64,000 nt of DNA from Rhodococcoides corynebacterioides NBRC 14404 (GTDB taxonomy: Bacteria > Actinomycetota > Actinomycetes > Mycobacteriales > Mycobacteriaceae). The stretch's first letter is position 1. Every line of letters begins with the position of its first letter. Of this stretch, positions 16,962-27,649 are shown piece after piece. The notes under the pieces were generated by a model, which was given only the letters and a program-made list of their open reading frames with translations, did no database searches and was not told where the DNA came from. A program made the translations under genes and the position numbers. The stretch lies in contig NZ_BCWV01000005.1 of assembly GCF_001894765.1 (NCBI RefSeq), positions 310,001 through 374,000 on the forward strand, read 5' to 3'.

Positions 16962-17621
16962 TCACCCTGCCGCGTCTGCAGGATTTCCGAAGCGAATGTC
17001 GAAGGGCCGCTGCGTCACCGGCGTCTCGTGCAGTCGGAGGTACTCCTCGGCGATGACGTCCGGGTCGTAGTCGGTGCCGGGCGCCACCGGGCCGCACACC
17101 GTGACCGTCGAACATCCGATTCCCCGTGGCGCCCACTCGGTCGCCAGGAGTTCCACCAGCGCCCGCAGTCCTGCCTTGCCCAGCGACAGCGTGGTCAACG
17201 TCGGCAGCGGCGTGGGCATGCCCGCTGTGGCCAGGAACGATCCGCCGCCGTGGTCCACCATCCGCGGCAGCAGGTATGCCGCCGCGGTCACCGCCCCTCC
17301 GACGTTGACGGCAAACGTGTCCGCCACCGTGCGTGCATCGAGATCGGTCACGCGGTCGGTGCGGATGACCCCGGCGTTGTAGACCACCACCTCGGGCACC
17401 CCGAGACGGTCCACCAGATCGCCCAGTGCTCCACCGAGCCCCGCCTCGTCGGCGACGTCGGCGAGCACCCCGGCCGTCGGGGTGTCGAGGTCGGCCACGA
17501 CCTCGTCCACCGTGGCGCGCGTGCGCGCCACGACGCCCACCGGCCGTCCGGTCGAGGCGAACCGACGCACCACCGCCCGACCGATACCCGGACCCGCCCC
17601 GATCACGAACACCGCACCCAT
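16962..17621 (-). CDS. Atypical short-chain dehydrogenase/reductase without catalytic Tyr
   Basis: 219-residue Rossmann-fold protein of the SDR superfamily. The cofactor motif is VFVIGAGPGIGRAV (residues 4-17) and the NAG motif is VVYNAGV. At the active site the usual YxxxK is replaced: the stretch LTTLSLGKAGLR keeps the Lys but has Leu where the catalytic Tyr should be, and the Ser usually found about 13 residues earlier is not obvious. The protein may bind NAD(P) without classical dehydrogenase activity. The ATG at 17621 has a GGAGG site. Role unknown. Confidence 0.78.
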   Translation of the reverse strand: MGAVFVIGAGPGIGRAVVRRFASTGRPVGVVARTRATVDEVVADLDTPTAGVLADVADEAGLGGALGDLVDRLGVPEVVVYNAGVIRTDRVTDLDARTVADTFAVNVGGAVTAAAYLLPRMVDHGGGSFLATAGMPTPLPTLTTLSLGKAGLRALVELLATEWAPRGIGCSTVTVCGPVAPGTDYDPDVIAEEYLRLHETPVTQRPFDIRFGNPADAAG

Positions 17622-17696
17622 GCCGCCTCCTGCCCACGTCCGGCAACGCTCGTCGCCGCCTCGGTGCGACGTACCCCGTCTGTACCGTGGGCGATC

Positions 17697-18314
17697 GTGA
17701 CTCTCTCCCGTACCACCGTGATCCTGGCCGCCTGCGCCACCGCCTCGCTCGCCCTGGCGGGGTGCAGCAGCAGCGATACCGCGGCGCCGACCAGCACCAC
17801 CTCGGCCGCGGCGAGCGCCGGCGCAAGCACCGGCACCGCCGACTCCCCGCGCGCGACGTGCCCCACCGCGGAGCCCGCGGACGACGCGGCCGCGGACTGG
17901 ACGGTCGACGGAGACACCGGCTCGATCGCCGTCGTCGGGCCGACGGCCGACACCGCTCCGCGCGTCGACGTGCAGGGACCGTTCTCGGTGGCCGAGACCC
18001 GCGTGCAGACCCTGACCACCGGCGACGGTCCGGTCGTCGGGGACTCCGCTCGGGTGTCGGTCTGCTACCAGGGCGTCAACGGCCGCGACGGGTCGGTGTT
18101 CGACAGCGCCTTCGAGCGCGGCGCGCCGGTCGCGTTCCCGCTCGCGAACGTGGTCCCCGGTTTCCAGAAGGCGATCGCCGGCCAGACGGTCGGGTCGACG
18201 GTGGCCGTCGCGGTGACGTCGGCCGACGGGTACCCCAGCGGTCAGCCGCGTGCCGGCATCGAGCCCGGCGACAGCCTCGTCTTCACGATCGACATCCTGG
18301 ATGCCTCCGCCTGA
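17697..18314 (+). CDS. FKBP-type peptidyl-prolyl isomerase lipoprotein
   Basis: 205 residues. The N-terminus is a lipoprotein signal with lipobox LALAGC (Cys 23), then a Ser/Thr/Ala-rich linker to about residue 60. The C-terminal part is an FKBP domain: GDSARVSVCYQGVNGRDGSVFDSAF, VVPGFQKAIAGQTVGS and a final GDSLVFTIDIL. Such proteins are extracytoplasmic prolyl isomerases or chaperones anchored to the membrane. It starts with GTG and lies between the SDR gene (divergent) and the iron-regulated operon; its stop is 28 bases from the iron box. Confidence 0.85.
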   Translation: MTLSRTTVILAACATASLALAGCSSSDTAAPTSTTSAAASAGASTGTADSPRATCPTAEPADDAAADWTVDGDTGSIAVVGPTADTAPRVDVQGPFSVAETRVQTLTTGDGPVVGDSARVSVCYQGVNGRDGSVFDSAFERGAPVAFPLANVVPGFQKAIAGQTVGSTVAVAVTSADGYPSGQPRAGIEPGDSLVFTIDILDASA

Positions 18315-18342
18315 CGTCGCCGGTTTCCCGACACCGCGGGTA

Positions 18343-18361
18343 TTAGGTTAGCCTCTGCTCG
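18343..18361 (+). promoter_or_regulatory. IdeR/DtxR-type iron box (half-conserved) before siderophore operon 1
   Basis: The left half TTAGGTTAGCCT is identical to the IdeR/DtxR consensus; the right half (CTGCTCG) is degenerate. It lies 72 bases upstream of the binding-protein start, in an otherwise gene-free stretch, so iron repression of the operon is likely. Confidence 0.62.
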
Positions 18362-18432
18362 GTCGCGCACCGGCGCGATGCGGTCGTCGACAGCACGGCG
18401 ACCGATCACCGTGGAGAAGGATCCCTCGACTC

Positions 18433-19473
18433 GTGCGTGCTCGTCGTCTCGGCCTGGTGGCCGTCGCAACCCTGACCTTCGGCACCCTCGTCGCCTGCGG
18501 CGCGTCGGAGGAGGTGACGGAATCCACCGCGGCCACCACCGACGGCGGCACCGTCTACCCGCTGACTCTCGACAACTGCGGCGAGACGGTGACCGTCGAC
18601 GCGCCGCCCTCGCGCGTGGTCTCGCTGGACCAGGATTCGACCGAGATCCTCCTGTCGCTCGGGCTGCAGGACCGCATGGTGGGCACGGCGTCGTGGACCG
18701 ACCCCGTGCGCGCGAACCTCGCCGAGGCCAACGCCACGGTGCCGCGCCTCGCCGACAACGCCCCCACCTACGAAGTGGTGCTCGACACCGAGCCCGACTT
18801 CGTCACGGCATCTTTCGGGCGTCACTACAAGCAGGGAGGCGTCGCGGAGCGCGCGCGCTTCACCGAGGTCGGCGCCCCGGCCTACCTGTCCCCCACCGAC
18901 TGCGACAACGGCCGCAGCGTCAACGGCGGCACCGCTCGCACCACTCCGCTGACCATGGATTCGCTGTACCAGGAGATCACCGAGCTGGCGGCGATCTTCG
19001 ACGTCAACGAGCGTGGTGCGGCACTGGTCGACGAACTGAAGTCGCGCGTCGCCGCTGCCACCGAGGGCGTCGAGAGCGGCGACCTGACGGCCGCGTTCTG
19101 GTTCGCCGACACCACCAGCCCGTACATCGCCGGCGGCTACGGCGCCCCGAACCTGCTCGCGACGTCGCTCGACATCGGGAACGCCGGCGCCGACATCCAG
19201 GACGACTGGGCGGCTCTGGGATGGGAGAGCGTGGTGGACCGGGATCCGTCGATCCTGGTGCTCGGCGACCTCACCCGCGATCGCTTCCCCGGCGACCGCC
19301 TGGCCGACAAGATCGCGTTCCTCGAGTCGGACCCGGTCACCAGCACCATGACGGCCGTCCGCGAGAAGCGCTACCTGACGCTGCACGGCGCCGAGATGAA
19401 TCCGTCCATTCAGCTGGTCGACGGCCTCGAGAAAATGTCCGCCGGTCTGCGCGAGCTGGACCCGTCGTCCTGA
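18433..19473 (+). CDS. Siderophore (iron) ABC transporter substrate-binding lipoprotein
   Basis: 346-residue class III periplasmic-binding-type lipoprotein (FepB/FhuD-like, PF01497). The lipobox is LVAC with Cys 22. The domain opens with TVDAPPSRVVSLDQDSTEIL and includes an ILSLGLQDRMVG helix, typical of ferric-siderophore binders. It delivers its ligand to the permease encoded next. GTG 18433 follows a GGAGAAGGA site. It is the first gene of the binding-protein, permease, ATPase operon behind an iron box; its stop overlaps the next start by four bases (CTGA). Confidence 0.9.
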   Translation: MRARRLGLVAVATLTFGTLVACGASEEVTESTAATTDGGTVYPLTLDNCGETVTVDAPPSRVVSLDQDSTEILLSLGLQDRMVGTASWTDPVRANLAEANATVPRLADNAPTYEVVLDTEPDFVTASFGRHYKQGGVAERARFTEVGAPAYLSPTDCDNGRSVNGGTARTTPLTMDSLYQEITELAAIFDVNERGAALVDELKSRVAAATEGVESGDLTAAFWFADTTSPYIAGGYGAPNLLATSLDIGNAGADIQDDWAALGWESVVDRDPSILVLGDLTRDRFPGDRLADKIAFLESDPVTSTMTAVREKRYLTLHGAEMNPSIQLVDGLEKMSAGLRELDPSS

Positions 19474-20537
19474 GCGCGCCCGCCACGGACCGGCCGACGC
19501 CGGTCGCGCCGCCGGCGCCTCCGTCGCGCCGCCTGCGGTGGACGCTGCTGGCCGTCGGAACCCTGGCCCTCGGCGTGTTCTCGGTTCTCGTCGCCATCAC
19601 CCTGGGCCCGGCGAACATCTCGCTGGTCAACGTCCGCGACGTCCTCCTCAACCACCTCGGGATCACCGACGTGCCGGTGAAGGCGAGCAAGGACGCCATC
19701 GTCTGGGAGGAACGCCTCCCCCGCGCCCTCGTCGCCGCGGCCACCGGTGTCGGCCTCGGAATCTGCGGTGCGGTGATGCAGTCATTGCTGCGCAACCCGC
19801 TGGCCGACCCGTTCGTCCTCGGCATCTCGTCCGGCGCATCCACGGGCGCCGTCGTGGTGGGCGTCCTCGGCGTCGGCGGCGCCTCGCTCGGACTGTCCGG
19901 CGGCGCGTTCGTCGGCGCGCTCGTCGCGTTCGCGCTGGTGTTGTTCCTGGCGCGGATGTCCGGCGGTGGCACCGACCGCGTCATTCTCGCCGGAGTCGCG
20001 GCGACGCAACTGTTCTCGGCTCTCACGTCCTTCGTCATCTTCGCGTTCGCGGACTCGGACGAGACCCGTGGCGTCATGTTCTGGCTGCTGGGGTCCTTCG
20101 AGGGGGTGCGATGGAACGACGTCGCTCTCTGCGCCGCCGTCGCGGCCCTCGCCGCAATCCTGTGCTGCTACTACGCGTTCGTGCTCGACGCGTTCTCCTT
20201 CGGTAGCTCGGTCGCGTCGTCGCTGGGCGTCGACGTCCGCCGGGTTCGCCTGGCGTTGCTCGTCGGCACGGCGCTCGTCACCGCGGCACTCGTCAGCGTC
20301 GCCGGCGCGATCGGCTTCGTCGGGCTCGTTCTCCCCCACGCCGCGAGGTTGCTCGTGGGGCCGAACCACGCCCGCCTCATCCCGGCGACGGCACTCATCG
20401 GTGCGATCTTCATGGTGTGGGTCGACGCCGTGTCCCGCGTGGCCTTCGCCCCCACTCCGCTGCCGGTCGGCGTCGGCACCGCGCTCGTCGGCGTCCCGGC
20501 GTTCATCGCGATCATGGCGAGAGGACGACGCGCATGA
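19470..20537 (+). CDS. FecCD-family siderophore ABC permease with apparent CTG start
   Basis: 355-residue permease (FecCD, PF01032) with about ten membrane helices; the signature WEERLPRALVAAATGVGLGICGAVMQSLLRNPLADPFVLGISSGA is intact and the C-terminal GFVGLVLPHAARLL coupling helix is present. No ATG, GTG or TTG lies between the binding-protein stop and the first helix in this frame. A CTG at 19470 overlapping the stop (CTGA) gives MSAPATDRP, strikingly like the MSAPGTTTP start of the permease at 39579. CTG initiation with translational coupling is therefore proposed (inference). Confidence 0.88.
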   Translation: MSAPATDRPTPVAPPAPPSRRLRWTLLAVGTLALGVFSVLVAITLGPANISLVNVRDVLLNHLGITDVPVKASKDAIVWEERLPRALVAAATGVGLGICGAVMQSLLRNPLADPFVLGISSGASTGAVVVGVLGVGGASLGLSGGAFVGALVAFALVLFLARMSGGGTDRVILAGVAATQLFSALTSFVIFAFADSDETRGVMFWLLGSFEGVRWNDVALCAAVAALAAILCCYYAFVLDAFSFGSSVASSLGVDVRRVRLALLVGTALVTAALVSVAGAIGFVGLVLPHAARLLVGPNHARLIPATALIGAIFMVWVDAVSRVAFAPTPLPVGVGTALVGVPAFIAIMARGRRA

Positions 20538-21361
20538 CGTTGCGAGCATCGGCGGTCACCTGGAATCGCGGCGGCGCCCTCGTGGTCGACGGGGTGACGA
20601 TCGATCCGCGGCCCGGCGAGATGCTGGGCCTCCTCGGCCCCAACGGGTCCGGGAAATCGTCGTTGCTCACCCTGATGGCCGGGGCCGCCGCCCCCACGTC
20701 GGGACGGATCGACCTCGACGGCGCCGACCTGGCGACACTGCGCCGCAAGCACATCGCTCGCGCGGTCGCCGTGGTGGACCAGCACGCGCACACCGACGTC
20801 GACGTGACGGTGCGGGACGTGGTCCGGCTGGGCCGCATTCCTCACCGCGGCGCGTTCGGACCGTCGGCCGACGACGAGTCCGCGGTCGCGGCCGCTCTCG
20901 AGCAGACGGGCCTGACCGACAAGGCCGGATGCCTGTGGCGGCGCCTGTCCGGCGGCGAACGCCAGCGTGCGCACATCGCCCGCGCCCTGGCACAGCAGCC
21001 GCGCGAACTGCTCCTCGACGAACCCACCAACCACCTCGACATCCACCACCAGCTCGAGATCCTGGCGCTGATCGCCCGCCTGCCGATCACGAGCGTGGTC
21101 GCTCTGCACGACCTTAATCTGGCCGCGTTGTTCTGCGATCGGATCGTGGTGATGCAGGAGGGCCGGGTGGTCGCTGCGGGCGCGCCGGCCGACGTGCTCA
21201 CCGAGGACCTCGTGGCCCGCGTCTACGGAGTGCGGGCCGTCGTCACCCGGGAGAGCACCGGGCGCGTCCACATCCGCTTCGAACCGGGCGCTCCTACTCC
21301 CCCGTCGGACGCACCGCCAGCTCCACCAGCTCGGCCTCGCGAGGTGTCGTCAGCGCGGTGA
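20534..21361 (+). CDS. Siderophore ABC transporter ATP-binding protein
   Basis: 275-residue ABC ATPase of the FecE/FepC type. Walker A is GPNGSGKSS (about 34-42), the signature LSGGERQR (about 142-149), Walker B LLLDEPTNH and the switch His in ALHDLNLA. It energises uptake through the preceding permease; only one permease gene is present, so a homodimeric channel is expected. The ATG overlaps the permease stop (ATGA). The last 68 bases overlap the 3' end of the convergent SDR gene, an unusually long antisense overlap. Confidence 0.92.
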   Translation: MTLRASAVTWNRGGALVVDGVTIDPRPGEMLGLLGPNGSGKSSLLTLMAGAAAPTSGRIDLDGADLATLRRKHIARAVAVVDQHAHTDVDVTVRDVVRLGRIPHRGAFGPSADDESAVAAALEQTGLTDKAGCLWRRLSGGERQRAHIARALAQQPRELLLDEPTNHLDIHHQLEILALIARLPITSVVALHDLNLAALFCDRIVVMQEGRVVAAGAPADVLTEDLVARVYGVRAVVTRESTGRVHIRFEPGAPTPPSDAPPAPPARPREVSSAR

Positions 21362-22019
21362 CGATCAGGTGGGCGATCGTCACGGGCGACATGCCGTGCG
21401 CGGCGACGTCGGCGCGGAACCGCTCGGCGTCGGATCCGGTGGCGGCGTCGGCGATCGGGGTGGCGACGTACCCGGGTGCGACCGTGGTGACGCGGACCGG
21501 ATGCTCGGCGAGTTCCATCCGTAGCCCCTCGGCGATGGCGTGCGCGGCGAACTTCGTTCCGCTGTAGACCCCCATCGTGTCCCTAGGCACCCGTCGTCCC
21601 GACAACGAGGACAACACGACGACGTCACCCGCGCCCGAGGCGATCAGGTGCGGGACCGTCGCGCGCAGAGTGTGGAGCAGGCCGATCACGTTGACCTGGA
21701 CCAGGTTCGCCATGTCCGCCGGGTCGTCGGTGGCGACGTGGATCGGGCGGGCGACACCGGCGGAGGCGACGACGCCGTCGAGTCCGCCCAGCTCGTCGGC
21801 AGCACGATCGACCGCGGCGGTCAACGCGGCCGCGTCCGTGACGTCGGCCGGGACGGCGAAGCCGCCGATCTCCTCGGCCAGCGCGGAGAGCTCCGCGTCA
21901 CGACGGGCGATCAGGGCGACGCGGGCACCGGCGGACGCGGCGAGTCGCGCTGTGGCCGCGCCGATTCCGCTGCTCGCCCCGGTGACCAGGAGACGTCGCC
22001 CGATCAACGAGCCCGTCAC
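21294..22019 (-). CDS. Short-chain dehydrogenase/reductase
   Basis: 241-residue classical SDR: cofactor motif TGASSGIGAATA (about 12-23), NNAG-equivalent VASAGVA, catalytic Ser in VVVLSSLSG and the YSGTK (YxxxK) pair in GVYSGTKFAAHA. It should oxidise or reduce a hydroxyl/keto group with NAD(P)(H); the substrate is unknown. The GTG overlaps the stop of the deazaflavin gene by four bases, so the two are co-translated. Its 3' end is antisense to the end of the ABC ATPase gene. Confidence 0.86.
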   Translation of the reverse strand: MTGSLIGRRLLVTGASSGIGAATARLAASAGARVALIARRDAELSALAEEIGGFAVPADVTDAAALTAAVDRAADELGGLDGVVASAGVARPIHVATDDPADMANLVQVNVIGLLHTLRATVPHLIASGAGDVVVLSSLSGRRVPRDTMGVYSGTKFAAHAIAEGLRMELAEHPVRVTTVAPGYVATPIADAATGSDAERFRADVAAHGMSPVTIAHLIVTALTTPREAELVELAVRPTGE

Positions 22020-22357
22020 GACTCGAGCGTGATGGTCACCGTGACCGCGCCGGTTGTCGACTCGGTGGCCTGCGCCGTGCCCCGGTGCTCGACGCCGGCG
22101 ATGTCGACGGTCACCGGGGCCGGGTCCGGACGGAAGTTCCGCCACCACGACTTCTGGCTCGGCGCAACGACTGTGACGGTGACGACGTCACCTCTCCTCG
22201 AATAGGCGACCGGCAGGGAGATGCGCCGACCCGACTTGCGCCCGGTGTAGGTGACGGTGGCGAGGCCCCGGCCGAGGAGCGAGCCCAGCCCCGGCATCCG
22301 CATGAGCGGCCGCACGAGCGTGTTGGCGGCACCGGACACGGTCTGGAACAGCGTCAT
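22016..22357 (-). CDS. Deazaflavin (F420)-dependent nitroreductase-family protein
   Basis: 113-residue split-barrel protein of the DDN family (PF04075-like): LATVTYTGRKSGRRISLPVAYSRRGD is the characteristic F420-phosphate binding stretch, followed by VVAPSQKSWWRNFR. Family members use F420H2 to reduce nitro compounds, quinones or lipids. The ATG at 22357 starts with MTLFQTVSGAANTL; a longer frame upstream would run into the furA promoter and is rejected. It is divergent from furA and co-translated with the SDR. Confidence 0.82.
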   Translation of the reverse strand: MTLFQTVSGAANTLVRPLMRMPGLGSLLGRGLATVTYTGRKSGRRISLPVAYSRRGDVVTVTVVAPSQKSWWRNFRPDPAPVTVDIAGVEHRGTAQATESTTGAVTVTITLES

Positions 22358-22413
22358 GGTGGTCAGTATGAACCAGAACGGCCGACGCCGGGCGGACGCG
22401 CGCGGTGCGTTTT

Positions 22414-22444
22414 TCTTGAACCATTCCAGTTTGCGAGGCATACT
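22414..22444 (+). promoter_or_regulatory. FurA operator and leaderless promoter of furA-katG
   Basis: TCTTGAACCATTCCAG (22414-22429) fits the mycobacterial FurA box (TCTTGACTNATTCCAG-type). TTGAAC (22417-22422) and CATACT (22439-22444) are 16 bases apart and would start transcription within a base or so of the GTG at 22452, giving a leaderless furA mRNA, as described for mycobacteria. Confidence 0.68.
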
Positions 22445-22451
22445 GGTCCGC

Positions 22452-25162
<2,711 letters not shown>

Positions 25163-25192
25163 TCCGTCCGGATCGCGGTCACGCGACCGACA

Positions 25193-25229
25193 GCGGCGCC
25201 CCCGTACTCACCGAGTGCGGGGGCGCCGC
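25193..25229. terminator. Bidirectional hairpin terminator after katG
   Basis: A 17-base stem (GCGGCGCCCCCGTACTC against GAGTGCGGGGGCGCCGC, one T-G mismatch) closes on an ACC loop at 25210-25212. It follows the katG stop and contains the stop codon of the convergent hydrolase (25208-25210), so it can terminate both. There is no clear U-tract. Confidence 0.72.
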
Positions 25230-26563
25230 CGTGTGTGCGAACGAATGGGCCGGCGCAGCAGCGCGCGCACGAGCGTCGACGCCATCGAGCCGTACCCCGC
25301 GACGCTCGGCCGTTGCGTCGCGATCGAGAACACCGTCGTCGTGGTCCCCGGCCCCGGCGGTCGGCCGGCGACACGATCCGCGAGCCAGGCGAGAGACAAC
25401 GGCACCGACAGCGGCAGCAGCGTGACGTGCTCGCTGGTGCGGTCGCGCAGATACTCCACCGACGCGCCCGCGTCGCGATACCGCTGCACCTGACCGTCCA
25501 CGTCGTCGACGGCGATGATCTGATCGTGCGTCGCCTGCACCACGAGCATCGGGAAGTCGGGAGCCGTGCCGCCGGGTCGGATCTCGTCGAAGATCGCCAC
25601 CATCTCCGGCAGAGCCACCAGCTCCGTGAGCGGCAGTGTCGTGTGGCGCTCGAAGTCGTAGCCGCGTAGCCGTACGAGGGCCGCCATCGTGGTCATCCGC
25701 TCGACCGAGGTCAGGATCTCGAGACCCTCCGCGGTCACGTACCGGTGCAACAGCCGGTCGAAATCCGGGTAGGTGCGACGCAGTCCGGCCACCACCAGAA
25801 TCGGCAGAGCGGCGTACGGAGTTCCGTTGAGCCGCAGGAACGCCGACGCCGGGTCACCCACCGGCGAGCCGAGCACCGCCCCCACGACGTGGAGTTCCGG
25901 CGCGTGCTCCGCGACGCCCTCGGCGGCCCAGGACGACGCCAGTCCCCCACCGGAGTATCCCCACAGCGCCACCGGGGTGTCGGCCGCCGAGGCGGCGCGC
26001 TCGAAGGACAGGGTCGCCCGGACGGCGTCCAGCGTGCAGTACCCGGGTTCGGAGGGTGCGCCCCAGTGACCCTCCGCCCCTTCGTGATCGGGGATGGTGA
26101 CGGTCCATCCCAGGCGCACGGCGTGCAGGGCCAGCAGGAACTCGAACTGCGGTACCGACCCGCGGGCGTGGGCATGCCACCGCAGGGCGTAGGACGGGAA
26201 GGACCGACCGGATACCGCGTCGATGGCGCACTGGTACGACAGCAGGGGCCGGCCGCCGGCGCTGCCCCGGCCCGAGTCGGCCGGGAGCAGCACCGTGGTG
26301 ACACTCACGTGCGGACGGTTCTCCAGGTCACGGGTCCGAAACAGCAACTGCCAGGCGTCGATTCGCTGCCGCAGCCGCCCGAAGAGCGCCAGACGCACCG
26401 GCCGCGTGCGCAGCACGGTTCCGCACGCCGCGTTCTCCCAGCCGTCGGGCGCGGTGTAGAACGGGTCCCGCTCCGGCGGGGTCACAGGACCTTCCGACCA
26501 TTCCTCCGCCACCCACGGTTCCGCGGTGGCATCCTCCGGCTCGACCGGTCGTGGCGCTGTCAT
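25208..26563 (-). CDS. LIP-family alpha/beta hydrolase (no signal peptide)
   Basis: 451-residue lipase-fold protein related to the secretory lipase family; the nucleophile elbow is GYSGGG in TPVALWGYSGGGLASSW. Unlike the lipase at 1850-3139 it has no signal peptide and an acidic N-terminal extension (MTAPRPVEPEDATAEPW), so it is probably cytosolic or peripherally bound. The C-terminus is Arg-rich. Likely acts on esters of lipids or of a taken-up compound (unknown). The ATG at 26563 is 27 bases from the stop of the next gene upstream, so co-transcription with the iron-regulated binding protein is possible. Confidence 0.82.
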   Translation of the reverse strand: MTAPRPVEPEDATAEPWVAEEWSEGPVTPPERDPFYTAPDGWENAACGTVLRTRPVRLALFGRLRQRIDAWQLLFRTRDLENRPHVSVTTVLLPADSGRGSAGGRPLLSYQCAIDAVSGRSFPSYALRWHAHARGSVPQFEFLLALHAVRLGWTVTIPDHEGAEGHWGAPSEPGYCTLDAVRATLSFERAASAADTPVALWGYSGGGLASSWAAEGVAEHAPELHVVGAVLGSPVGDPASAFLRLNGTPYAALPILVVAGLRRTYPDFDRLLHRYVTAEGLEILTSVERMTTMAALVRLRGYDFERHTTLPLTELVALPEMVAIFDEIRPGGTAPDFPMLVVQATHDQIIAVDDVDGQVQRYRDAGASVEYLRDRTSEHVTLLPLSVPLSLAWLADRVAGRPPGPGTTTTVFSIATQRPSVAGYGSMASTLVRALLRRPIRSHTRRRPRTR

Positions 26564-26590
26564 GGTGACTGTGTACCCCGGGACGTCGAC

Positions 26591-27577
26591 CTAGCCCTCG
26601 ACGGTGCCCACGACGGTCGAGGGATCGTCGTCCGTCGCGCGGGCCAGCGGCGGCACCAGGGCGTCGACCGCGTACGGCAGGGACAGCGGCGAGGCGAACC
26701 CGAGCGCAGCCGGGACGTCGGTCCCGAACGTGCCGGTGTACACGGTGCGGTCGTCCCGAACGACCGGCAGGCTCTGCAGCAGAGCGTCGTTCGCGACGTC
26801 CTCGCGATCGACCCCCAGGAGGACGAGGGTGTCCTGGTTCAGCAGGTCGTAGCGCTCCGGACTCACCGTGCCCGTGGTCTCCGGCGTGACGAAGCCGAGG
26901 TCGGTGAAGAAGCGGTTGCGGGGGTCCCCGGCCTCGAGAATGTAGAACGTGCCGTCGAGGTACAGCGCCACGGCGGCGGTGCGGCCGGCGAAGGACGGGT
27001 TCTCGGACGTGGCCGTGGCGAACGACTGCTCCACCTTCTCGCGAGCGGCGTCCGCCTCCGCCGTCCGCCCCAGAGCCGTGCCGTAGGCCGCGAGTTGATC
27101 GCGCCACCCCGGCGTCTCCTCACCGTCCGCCCCGGGAATGTCGCCGACGGTGGTGGCGATGCGGCCGAGCTGCTCGTACTGCGACGGTTCGAGGTAGGCG
27201 TAGGTGGCCATGATGAGATCCGGCGACGCGGCCGCCACGCCCTCGAGGTCGAGCGTGTCGCTGCCGACCTCGGGAATGTCGGCGCCCGCCAGCTGATCCT
27301 GCGCCCAGGGACGGGTGCGGTACTCGTAACCGGTGAACCCACGGGTGGCCACGGGCGTCACCCCGAGGGCGAGCGCGAAGTCCTGGTCGTTGTACCCGGC
27401 GGTGACGACACGCTCCGGAGCCGACTCGACGGTGACCGTGCCGAACTTGTCGGTGACCTGCGCGGGGAACGCGCCGTTCGACGCGGCCGCGGTGCCACCG
27501 TCGTCACCCTGACTGCACGCAGCGGTGCCGAGCAGCAGAACCGCGGCGGCGGCGGAGAGAGCGACGGTGTGGCGCAT
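26591..27577 (-). CDS. Iron-siderophore ABC substrate-binding lipoprotein (orphan)
   Basis: 328-residue binding protein (PF01497-like) with lipobox GTAAC (Cys 21) and the domain opening FGTVTVESAPERVVTAGYNDQDF, followed by IMATYAYLEPSQYEQLGRIA. It should bind a ferric siderophore or haem-like ligand outside the cell. No permease or ATPase adjoins it, so it must use one of the two ABC systems at 19470-21361 or 38134-41509. A full iron box lies 28 bases upstream. The TAG stop is followed by the hydrolase gene on the same strand. Confidence 0.9.
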   Translation of the reverse strand: MRHTVALSAAAAVLLLGTAACSQGDDGGTAAASNGAFPAQVTDKFGTVTVESAPERVVTAGYNDQDFALALGVTPVATRGFTGYEYRTRPWAQDQLAGADIPEVGSDTLDLEGVAAASPDLIMATYAYLEPSQYEQLGRIATTVGDIPGADGEETPGWRDQLAAYGTALGRTAEADAAREKVEQSFATATSENPSFAGRTAAVALYLDGTFYILEAGDPRNRFFTDLGFVTPETTGTVSPERYDLLNQDTLVLLGVDREDVANDALLQSLPVVRDDRTVYTGTFGTDVPAALGFASPLSLPYAVDALVPPLARATDDDPSTVVGTVEG

Positions 27578-27604
27578 GCGGGGCCTTTCGACGGAACGAC
27601 GGGT

Positions 27605-27623
27605 CGAGGTAAGGCTAACCTCA
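27605..27623 (-). promoter_or_regulatory. IdeR/DtxR iron box before the orphan binding protein
   Basis: On the minus strand TGAGGTTAGCCTTACCTCG matches the IdeR consensus in both halves (AGGTTAGCCTNACCT), with a near-perfect dyad. It lies 28-46 bases before the binding-protein ATG, where a repressor would block the promoter. Confidence 0.82.
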
Positions 27624-27649
27624 CGGATGCGACGCGTCGTCGCCGGTGC

